From Tillus elongatus (lineage: Eukaryota > Arthropoda > Insecta > Coleoptera > Cleridae): a stretch of 64,000 nucleotides of DNA. Shown here piece after piece: positions 49,262 through 64,000 of the stretch. The translations under genes and the position numbers were made by a program. The stretch covers positions 152,665,047 to 152,729,046 of the forward strand of contig OZ023265.1 in assembly GCA_964006375.1 (NCBI GenBank), read 5' to 3'. The notes below the pieces were generated by a model, which saw nothing but the letters and a program-made list of their open reading frames with translations, was not told where the DNA came from and searched no databases. The first letter of the stretch is position 1; every line of letters starts with the position of its first letter.

Positions 49262-49382
49262 ATTTTTAGTGAATTTTTATTTAAAAAATTCACTAATAGA
49301 GTGGTATCGATGGTGAGACTTTGCAAAAAAATTTTCAAATGAGCACGAACTAGGACCCCGGGGTCACTTTCAATTTTCATAT

Positions 49383-49472
<90 letters not shown>

Positions 49473-49910
49473 ATCCGATAACTCAAGAAATAATAAACCG
49501 ATTTCGATGACACTCGGCAAGTGCCTTTCTTTTATTAATGGCTTGGATGAGTTCGTTAGCCAGGAAAATCGGACGGGGTTTTCCGGGAAAATTTTGAGTT
49601 TTCTTTCGAAAAAAAAATTTTTCACAGAAAGTTACAAAGCTGTTTTAATGAAAGTAAACGGATATATTGCCTTGGAAGAGACCTTACTACGTACCAAAAT
49701 TCAACCTTCTAAATTTGTAGAAAATTGAGTTATTCAAATTTTGAATTTTCTTTCGAAAAAAAATTTTTTCTCCGAAAATTACAAAGTTATTTTAATGAAA
49801 TTTGGTGGATATGGTGCCTTAGGAAAGACCTTACTACATATCAAAATTAAACTTTTTAAGTTTATAGAAAATTGAGTTATTCAAATTTGAAGCATTTAAT
49901 AAAAAAAATT
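49262..49910 (+). repeat. TCR copy 10 (D type), 3'-truncated
   Basis: Palindromic 5' end 49267-49300, 5' module, (TA)n 49386-49470, then a D body in which a unit of about 140 bp (GAATTTTCTTTCGAAAAAAA...) is repeated. No hairpin module. Closest to the copy at 62.1-62.75 kb. Confidence 0.7.
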
Positions 49911-50663
49911 CATGTCGCGTTCAATTTGCAGTACTATTTAATTTGTATAAACATAACTCAGCCCTAATTAAGAAATTGGGTAAGGCATGGATGTCAATTA
50001 TCGCCATTTTGTTAAATTTATTCTATTTATGGAGGATCGAACAAACAAATGCAGCACCTTTTTTCACTTAGGGCTCGTCCGCGTCTTTGCCGCCCCGGTA
50101 GCACCGCAGCCTTTGACTTATTGTGCACTAATGCAGTAACTTGCAAGTTATTAAAAGTTAAAAGCTACCGATATGAATGGTTAACATAAATAAGAAAATA
50201 TACGGCTGAACCAAGTAGTTCAGATTGATTATTGATTATTAGGGAGGTATGTTCACCTTCCTCAAAAGTTGATAATAAAAATGTGAACTCGACAACACTA
50301 ATAACTGCTTCCCAAATGGAAGTTCAAGTGTAGAAAAGTTAAAATTATTAAAAATGAGAGGCTACCAGTATAAATGGTGAACCAAACAAAAATATAACTG
50401 AACAAATATAATATTTAAATAACAACTTTGAATGTCTGAAGGGTAAATCATTACGAAAAAAAAGTAAGTATCGTAAAATCACTGAATACTAAAATTTAAA
50501 ACAAATAAGCAAAAAGAGGAAAGAAATATTATTAAAATAAATAAACAGAAAATAAGAGGGCACAAGTGAAGATTAATGCTCAACAAATAAACAGTTAGAT
50601 ATGTAACCTGACCAGATATTTTGTGACTACTGTAGGTTCACTGACATAACATAATTATTGCTG
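49911..50663. other. no feature recognised
   Basis: AT-rich sequence without coding or repeat signal. Confidence 0.35.
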
Positions 50664-50794
50664 TTATTAGTGAATTTTCTTTTAAAAAATTCACTATTGT
50701 GGAGATACCGACATTTGAATTTTGAAAAATTTTTTCAAATGAGCGCTTATTAGGCTCCCTAGAACACATCCGGGGTCAGTTTCAATTTTTATAT

Positions 50795-50871
<77 letters not shown>

Positions 50872-51942
50872 ACCGATAACTCAAAAATAATGGGCCGCTT
50901 TTGATTAAATTTGGTGAATACCTTTTGCGAGTGGTTGGATAAGTTCGTTAGTCAGGAAAATCGGCTTTTTTTTTCGAAAAAAAATTAAAAAGTAAGGGAA
51001 ACCAAATTATCATTATAGTTAGATTACCTGCCAAAATTTAGCTCTGTAGGTCAAAAGACCAAAAAGTTATAGGTATTAAAAAATATTGGGGTTTTCCTCA
51101 AAACGTCAAAGTCGTGATTTAAAACCTCAAAATTGGCAACATGTAGGCAAAGAAGCTGAATCCTATACGAGTTATGAAAAGAAAATGTCTCAAGAAGAAT
51201 GTTTTACAAAGCTTGAAGCTTTAGCTTCAACCGTCATTGTCCTTCATTTTACTAAAATATTCCCAGAAAATCATTTTAAATAGATCTCTGATGCTTTGGC
51301 AGTAGTCTAAGCTATGGAGTTTATCGTTTAATGTTATATAATTTTTGTGGAATTTTCGTAAAAAATCAATAAAGCTCAATATATCCTTTACTACACAAGA
51401 TACGAAAAAAATTTGTATACATTAATTATAGGTCGCCTTGAGATACATTAAAAACATTCTACAATCACAGGCTGGCCCATAAGTCGTTGGTGATACAAAT
51501 ATTTTTTATTTTTTTTATTTATTTATTTTTTTTTTTTTTTTTTTTTGAATCGAACACGCCTTAGGTTATTGCATTTTTGCATTTTTCATCGAAATATAAT
51601 GCATGTTTGTAAGAAAAGAAATTCTGGACGCAGCAAGTGCGTCATGGTAGCGAATTTTCATTAAATGCCTCAAATTTGAATACCTCAATTTGCTATTAAC
51701 TTACAAGGTTGACCAAGAAACCAGTTTTTTCGGGAACACTTTAAGTTTACTTTCGGAAATTTTTGTACATTTTTAAACAATAAAGTTATTTTGGTGAAAC
51801 ATGGCACATTGTTTCTACTATATAGGTTATACTGGCAACCAAATTGTAAGCCTGCTTTCTTAAGGAAAAACACATATTTGCTATTAAAAACATCTTAATG
51901 AAAATTCACTACCATAACGCACTTGCTGCGTCCAAACTTTTT
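50664..51942 (+). repeat. TCR copy 11 (A type), complete
   Basis: Palindromic 5' end 50668-50697, 5' module, (TA)n 50798-50868, A body, a T-rich run at 51517-51546, hairpin motif 51628-51642, module A, and inverted hairpin 51917-51931. About 1.28 kb. TATT borders are compatible with a 4-bp duplication. Confidence 0.8.
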
Positions 51943-52275
51943 ATTGGTAATAAAGGATACAAGACTTGAAGTTCTCTTAAAAAAGAGCTATAAGAAAATT
52001 GTGAAATCAACTTATAACAAAAGTAAAATTGAATAATCTAAAATCCCTTTCTATTTGGAAGTTGTATACAAAATAAACTATAAATTAAATTTACGAAGAG
52101 ATTAAATGATTGCTACTGGTGGTTAAAAAGGAAAAGAAAGTAGATTCCAGTGTGTTTTAGGAAAACATTATTTGAAACTGGTAATTAAATTTTTTTTATG
52201 CAGATTGCTTTCAGAATCAGCAACATTTTTTTGGTGCATTATGTGCAATAAAGAGAAATAAGATACCTATACATA

Positions 52276-52577
52276 CAGGCTGTGGCGCCAAGACCTTTAG
52301 TTAGCCGTTTTTCAATAACTCCTCCGATTTGAAATTTAAAAATTTACACACATACGATCGAGACGAATTCTAGTTCAGTGAAAATAGTTTACTTTATGTC
52401 AAACTTCCGGTTTAACCGGAAGTAACCATCAACTTGCTTATTTTAAATACAACATGGTAATTTTCATTATATTTTCGAATTCTACATTGAATTTGAGATA
52501 AATTATTACTAATACACCATTTCGAAATTTTTTCGATTTTTTTTTATTCTCGCGAAAACCAAGGTGAATGTTGCACG

Positions 52578-52608
<31 letters not shown>

Positions 52609-53215
52609 CCTGTGTGTGTGTGTGTGTGTTTGTGTGGAAATACAACTGAGAAGACTCAGTTTTTGTACAGATTACCCTCAGATTGGCACCCAAACGACAC
52701 GTTTGATAGCGTTTCTTTTAAGTATACAAGGTGGTGAGAATTAGCCGTGCCATTTTGTAAAATTGAAATCACAATTACTCGCTTATTTCAAATAGAACAC
52801 CCTATATTTTATGAGCTATTTCGGTTCGCATCCGGTTTCCCTTTCAACGTGTATTAGCATTCCCTCCACCTAAATTCCACAGAGAGAGAGCTAGCGTACA
52901 ACGTTCACCTTGGTTTTCGCGAGAATTTTCAAAAAAATCGAAAAATTTCGAAAACGGTTGGTTTTTGACATATGGTGTATTAGTAATAATTTATCTCAAA
53001 TTCAATGTAGAATTCGAAAATATAATGAAAATTACCGTGTTGTATTTATAATAAGCAAGTTGATGGTTACTTCCGGTTAAACCGGAAGTTTGACATAAAG
53101 TAAACTATTTTGACTGAACTGTAATTTGTCTCGATCGTGTGTGTGTAAATTTTCAAATTTCAAATCGGAGTAGTTATTAAAAACGGCTAACTAAAGGTCT
53201 TGACGCCACACCCTG
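52276..53215. mobile_element. foldback element, about 0.94 kb
   Basis: The ends CAGGCTGTGGCGCCAAGACC and its inverted equivalent GGTCTTGACGCCACACCCTG bound arms of about 290 bp. They share AAACTTCCGGTTTAACCGG, GCAAGTTGATGGTTACTTCC and GAATTCTACATTGAATTTGA, and an inner CTCGCGAAAACCAAGGTGAA. The centre holds (CT)n(GT)n at about 52580-52630 and no ORF. TATA lies outside both ends. Confidence 0.75.
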
Positions 53216-53288
53216 TATAGGTACAAATATATCAAAAAGTGCTCAGGTGATGTCCCAACGAATTATTCTCAGGCTCCTCTCCTTTTTT

Positions 53289-53572
53289 CAGCGTCGGTCT
53301 ATTTCCGTGACTAGGGCCAATCACCGACGCCAGGGAGCAGTTTCACCTCACTATCCTGGAAAATTTTGCCAAACGCCTGCCTTTCTGTAAGAATGGTAGA
53401 GCTCTTTAATGTGCCCAACATCGCGGACACGGAGTCGACGGCTTTATGCCCCCTCCGAAGGGCGGAACTTGCAGATATTCACCTTGCTCAAATACAATGC
53501 CACAACCTCGGTGATGTTAATGTTACCGTTTGTACTGAAAAACTGAAAGGAGAACCCTGAGAAGATAATATT
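53289..53572 (-). repeat. tRNA-derived SINE, head-truncated
   Basis: Matches the SINE at 24.5 kb from the tail (GCGTCGGTCTATTTCCG) through the body. It ends within the segment between body and B box, so the promoter is missing. Confidence 0.75.
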
Positions 53573-54235
53573 GGAGAGTGCCACAATTATAACGCATTCA
53601 AAAACCAATTATTTGAATATGTAAAAGAAAAATTATAAAATAGATTATATTGTTGTAATCTCTAATCTGTAATGATAATAATGTAACTTACGATAGCCAT
53701 GCTAATACACGATAACTAACTAACTAACTACAAATAGTTTTGATGACCCATTACAAAAAATTGTCCTAACGAGTTTTTGGGGCCATATTTTGTTGCGAAC
53801 TTTAATAAACTGTTACAATAAATTATTTAGCGTATTTAAAAAAAATCGCGGCTTTACGCGAAAAACGTTTAACTTATAAGCAGCACTCTGTGTAGTGTTG
53901 AGCTTACATTATATGCACATGAAAAGTTACCTATGGTGTGTAAATATCCACCCTTCTCTTCGAATCACCTCCCCTTAGAGCAGTTTGCTTACCGTGAGAA
54001 AGAATAACGGTTAAACGTAACGTCCGCAATATTCGGTACGTAAACTGTGAAAATAAAGCAGATAAAAAGTGGGTCTTAAAATGTAAATTGAACAGTTTTT
54101 GTTATTCTTCGAGTAACGTTTGTTAAAAGTGATGTGTTCGAATGCTACGGAAAATAGTAATAAGTTTGTGGAAATTAAATTACAGTCAGGTCGTAAAAAG
54201 GTAGACTTATCTGACTCTTTCAAACTCTTTCAAAT
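53573..54235. other. no feature recognised
   Basis: AT-rich, with a short (TAAC)n near 53720. Confidence 0.35.
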
Positions 54236-57469
<3,234 letters not shown>

Positions 57470-57470
<1 letters not shown>

Positions 57471-58529
57471 CAAGAAGCGCATAAACACCTATCTTGTGGC
57501 ACAGCAACAAAGTTTGTGATTTGTAAAAGACTCAAATACACGGCCTGTGATATGACAGGTGGTCCACGCTCGGAGTATCCAGAGTGACTCGCCGACCGGG
57601 ATTCCTTGAACCTAGGATCCACCAGTGTATAAATTTGTACAACTTAAAATTGAACTACTCCATAAAAAAATAATCCATTTGCTGCGTCCAGGCTTTTTAT
57701 TATATTTTGAAGTCCGTGTTACAGGATTTTTGTTTCGCAGATCATTAAATATAAATACGTAACTTGAAATCTGCGTTAAACTAATATTTAAGATGGGAAA
57801 GCAAAGCTGCAAAGATCCCTTTATTACGCAGCACCATTTACATTTGAAAGTGAAACTGTTGTTACTTGTTTTATAAAACAATATCACCTCCCACTTAGAA
57901 AACTTTTCGCTTGTCTCCATCTAATATTAATGTTTAAAGTTTTATTTCTTATTTTGAACATAACAGGTGCACTGAACGAAGTTTGCAGTTTTAGCTTGAT
58001 AAAGTTTAATCTTTAGAGAGGATTAAATAATAAATACTTTAGAGCATGGCATCGCCATGGCTAAGCTGTGTAATACGGGAAGTTCTGTATAGGAAATTCG
58101 GTTATTAAATCGGACATACAGGAGCAAATTGCAGGCACAACGGGTCCTCGATATCTTTATGTATGGCTATTAAATTTTGTACTTAGCAATTTCCTGATTT
58201 CTCTGCACAGGATGCGCAATCACTGTGGATAATGTCCACAGGCAAACAAGATCCTGTAGCTGTCGCACGGAAACTCATTTACTGACGTCAGGAAAAAATC
58301 GCAAATTGATGTTGGTTTGTCCCAAATTTATGTCTAATGTTAGATTGTAGGTATATTTAGCGAATTATCGTAGAAATTCAAAGGAAAGCATTAGCTAAGA
58401 TTGTATAATTTGATTATAAGTATGAATAGGTTTTCTTTTAGTCAAGCTTAATGGTAAAAAAAAATTACATCAGTTGGTTAGAAAGACATAAAGGCAAGAA
58501 ACAAACCAAAATGTGTTGTAACAATTATT
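57470..58529. other. no gene; decayed TCR hairpin
   Basis: CATTTGCTGCGTCCAGGCTT near 57678 is a decayed TCR 3' end. The rest is unclassified. Confidence 0.35.
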
Positions 58530-59262
58530 ATTTTTCAAGAATAATGTTTTACAAAGCCTGAAATCTTAGATTCAACCGTCACTGTCCTTCATTTTACTAA
58601 AATATATCGAGAAAATTATTTCAAATAGACCCTTTCCCTGATGCTTTGGCAGTAGCCTTAGCTATAGAGTTTATCGTTTACTGGTATATAATTTTTGTCG
58701 AATTTTCGTCAAAAATCAATAAAGTTCAATATATCCGTTATAAGATACGAAAAAAAAAATTGTATACATTAATTATAGGGTGTCTTGAGCTACATCTTAT
58801 AGAAAAATTCTACAATCACAGGTGGCCATAAGTCGTTGGTGATACAAATTCTCTTTTTTTTTTAAATCGAACACGCCTAATTGGATTTTTCCATTTTCCA
58901 TCGAAATATCATGCATGTTTGTAAGAAAAGAAATTCGAGACGCAGCAAGTGCGTTATGGTAGCAAATTTTCATTGAATGCTTTAAATTTGAATAGCTCAA
59001 TTTGCTATTAACCTATAAGATTGACCAAGAACCCAGTTTTTTTCGGGTACACATTAAGTTTACTTTCGGAAATTTTTGTACATTTTCAAACAATAAAGTT
59101 ATTTTGATGAGACATGGCACATTGTTTCTACTATATAAGTTATACTGGTAGCCAAATTTGATGCCTGATTTCTTAAAAAAATACACATATTTGCTATTAA
59201 AAACATTTTAATGAAAATTCACTACCATAACACACTTGCTGCGTCCAGACTTTTCTTACTTA
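58530..59262 (+). repeat. TCR copy 14 (A type), 5'-truncated
   Basis: A body from AATGTTTTACAAAGCCTG, hairpin motif 58940-58954 and module A, closing with the inverted hairpin near 59229-59243. No TA core. Confidence 0.75.
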
Positions 59263-59361
59263 TGTTTAATTAGCATTTTGTGGTTTTTGCATCAACGACG
59301 TTTATGCTATTTTTGCCACACAGTAATTTACTCGCTTTGGATTATCAACATAAGATAACAG

Positions 59362-60850
<1,489 letters not shown>

Positions 60851-60917
<67 letters not shown>

Positions 60918-60985
60918 AAAAGATGTATTAGAAATCAGCGCGAACTAGGCCCTAAAACCTATATCCAGCGTCAAGCCAGGTTTAC
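60851..60985 (+). repeat. (TA)n with a degenerate TCR 5' module
   Basis: The TA run is followed by AGCGCGAACTAGGCCCTAAA and ACCTATATCCAGCGTCA, which correspond to the TCR 5' module read on the plus strand. Confidence 0.6.
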
Positions 60986-62099
60986 TTATAATTACATTTA
61001 AAAGTTGAGATTAATCTGGATCATTTAAAGCATAATAAGAGATTTTTTTTATGGCGTTTCTGTACTTTTCAGCTAAAACACTCAAGGCGCGTTATTTCAG
61101 TGATTGCCAAAAATCCATAGAAACTGTCAGGAGCTGTATGTATCCATTACCGTATCTGTCTGGAGGATTTGGAGAAACTAACATGTTACAATACAAATTA
61201 AATGATTGGTAAAGCTGTATCAGTTTAGAACCCTTCTCTTGGCAACAGGTTCAGGTTAAAATGTCACTAATGTTTGTTCAGCCCTCTGTTACTGTGAATT
61301 GATCTATTGAATATACAACACGACCCGCAAACAAAGTTAGAAACTTCACATGCTTTAAAGTTAAATGGTATTAGCAAATCGTTAGCATAACAAAACGCTT
61401 GCAGAATACCATTTGTACACCACAAACAGTTGGTATATACAGAATCCACTCCGCTGGTGGCATTCACCAATCTTATAGACAATGTTTAATGTGGCTTGTC
61501 ATGGGGACACACTAAACATGATAATGTATCATATGTATTCGCTTTATCTAGATTGGAATTTAGATATAAAAATTTCGGGACGCAGCATGTCCGTTATGGT
61601 AGTGAATTTGCATAAGAATTAAATATAATATTTTAGTAACTTAGCCTTGTATTAAAAGCTATAAAAAATTACTACATTTAATTAGAAACAGTAAAAAATA
61701 AGGTAAAGAAGGGCAAACACAAACCTGATCTCTAGCATTAATACTTATACAGTAATTTGAAAAACTCGGGACGCAGCATTTCTCTCAAGCAGTGGCGATT
61801 TCTCCTAGTGAGCTAGGTGTGCGCCGCACACCCTAAAATATAATCAAAATGTGCACAGTTATATATGTTTTATTTCTTTTACCCTTAGTCTTAATACACT
61901 ACATATTTTATGACAATCGATTTAATTTACTTATTTGATTTCATAAATAGTCGGTTAATAGTGACTTGGAATGAAGTAAATACCACGTCTTGTAACATAT
62001 TGAGAGAATATGAGTAGATCAATAGCAACTGGGAACGAATTCGGTCAGTCCCCGACCCACATGTTTAAAATAGTGAGGAAAATACCATTGATTTTAACA
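60986..62099. other. no gene; two decayed TCR hairpins
   Basis: GGGACGCAGCATGTCCGTTA (about 61577) and CGGGACGCAGCATT (about 61766) are mutated TCR ends. CAGTGGCGATTTCTCCTAG at about 61788 looks like a transposon terminus. No exon was recognised. Confidence 0.4.
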
Positions 62100-62756
<657 letters not shown>

Positions 62757-62879
62757 AAGACTCCAACAAAGAAATTGATAAACAGGAAATATACTCAACA
62801 AAAAATACACTAGAAAGTTAAACAAAAAAAAAATCCTGTGGTTGGTGCATTGAAGGTGATTGTATGCATGCATAAGGGA

Positions 62880-63265
62880 AAGAAGAACCCCAGAACGAAG
62901 AGGGTTTCTGCACCCTCACTCAAAAACACAGGGGGTTGTCCTTCCCCTTGCGCGTGCATACAACCACCTTCAAAGCATAAAGCACAATAAAATGTCTTGG
63001 GAGCAACCCCCGAGAAAGTTACGGGACCTGGGGCGGATATGGGTGTTGTGGGGGGTAGACAGGATTTAGAGGAGGCATTGTTACAAAATGTGAAAAACGC
63101 ATATTTTTAAAGTCCGACTGTGTGTGTTTTTTAGCATTTTCCACTCATTTTATCCCTGCCCAGCACCCCTATTCATTCTTGGTCGCTTAACTTTCTTGTG
63201 GGTTGTTTGCAACGAATTTGTCTTGTGGCTTCTGCATCCAAAAAGAGTTTTAAACGTGTTTCTGA
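62880..63265. repeat. foldback MITE, intact arms
   Basis: The left arm has GAGAAAGTTACGGGACCTGG and the right arm has CCAGCACCCCTATTCATTC and CTTAACTTTCTTGTGGG in inverted order. It is the same family as the split copy at 46.6-48.2 kb. Confidence 0.55.
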
Positions 63266-63720
63266 AAAAAAATTCTGAAAACCCCCCGTGTAGTAAACTG
63301 GAAATTTACCAAAATTACATTCCGCTTCGTTGCCTATGTCTTTTTCAGATAATATAGAATAGGGCACTAAATTAAATAGGTTCACTTTTTTACGTTACAT
63401 ATATAAACACAAGACACGTATAATTAAAGGAGGGGGGAATTAACATTGTGGCAACAAGTGAACAGTTGGGAAGTTATTTAGAGCGCGTTTAACAGTCATA
63501 AACTAGATTTCATCATCATGTCACAGTAGTATTTTGATCATAAAAAATTACTGCTACTCTATGCACACAAAAATGAGTAAAATACATTTATAAAATGTAA
63601 TAAAAACAACAGTTTCGTAATTTGTTCAGAGGTTTTGAGATGTTATGAGACGTCAAACTCACTGTATCGTAGCATTAGCATAATATTATTATGTTGCGAC
63701 TAGATTTGATATTTACTTTT
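63266..63720. other. no feature recognised
   Basis: AT-rich sequence without coding signal. Confidence 0.35.
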
Positions 63721-63839
<119 letters not shown>

Positions 63840-64000
63840 TTATTTATTTATTTATCTTGACATTTGCATTCGAAATTGTATTAAGTGCATGCACAAGCCT
63901 CACTTTTATGGGTAATATAATGTATAATTTATTTGCAAACAATATATTACCCTAGTAGTCACACCATGTCGCATGCGCGTGACAGTGCAACAATAGGTAG

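Overview
This is AT-rich animal nuclear DNA, most likely from an arthropod and probably an insect with a large, repeat-loaded genome. That judgement rests on small intron-split genes with consensus GT/AG splice sites, and on a mix of mobile elements usual in insects: hAT, mariner, a Tc1-like DD(D/E) element, Penelope, and LINEs of CR1/L2, RTE, LOA and R2 type, plus a tRNA-derived SINE. The species cannot be named from the sequence. Nothing looks bacterial, and there are no operons, CRISPR arrays or viral genes.

Host genes. Two paralogous four-pass membrane-protein genes of the TMEM272-like family lie head-to-tail on the minus strand. Gene A has exons at 17210-17088, 17027-16896 and 6796-6561, with a weak candidate first exon near 18.8 kb. 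Gene B is complete, with exons at 45927-45852, 40505-40383, 40327-40199 and 37947-37700, coding for 191 residues. Both use phase-1 introns at matching positions, so they are a tandem duplication. A further isolated first-exon-like ORF lies at 48429-48349 (minus). Nearly everything else is intronic or intergenic repeat.

Layout. 1-2100: a Penelope-like element split by a repeat, ending in a hammerhead-like motif. 2151-3632: a TA-core repeat with tandem modules. 3648-4660: an old tandem array with units of about 140 bp. 7795-10041: a hAT copy with an 8-bp target duplication, carrying a LOA-type LINE. 11081-11257: a perfect 77-bp inverted repeat holding a canonical hammerhead core. 11.4-14.7 kb: TA-core repeats. 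15.06-16.77 kb: a CR1/L2 LINE with an in-frame (TC)n expansion. 17.5-19.3 kb: an RTE LINE. 20.4-23.8 kb: an R2-superfamily LINE. 26.8-28.2 kb: a second hAT. 28.2-28.7 kb: a CR1 tail. 31.8-31.9 kb: a 28S rRNA fragment. 33.26-34.55 kb: a mariner. 35.07-36.36 kb: a foldback element. 38.4-39.9 kb: the 5' part of a LOA LINE. 42-63 kb: many TA-core repeats, further foldbacks, SINEs and a Tc1-like element at 55.48-57.39 kb.

The dominating feature is one repeat system, called here the TA-core composite repeat (TCR). It has a palindromic 5' end (AGTGAATTTT...AAAATTCACT), a conserved 5' module, a long (TA)n core, a conserved body, and a 3' module bounded by inverted copies of the small hairpin ACGCA-GCAAG-TGCGT. 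I count about 26 (TA)n tracts of 50-130 bp, roughly 2 kb in all, most of them inside TCR copies. Three unrelated elements (a Tc1-like transposon, a foldback element and a SINE) sit with (TA)n directly on both sides, so these tracts appear to act as landing sites.
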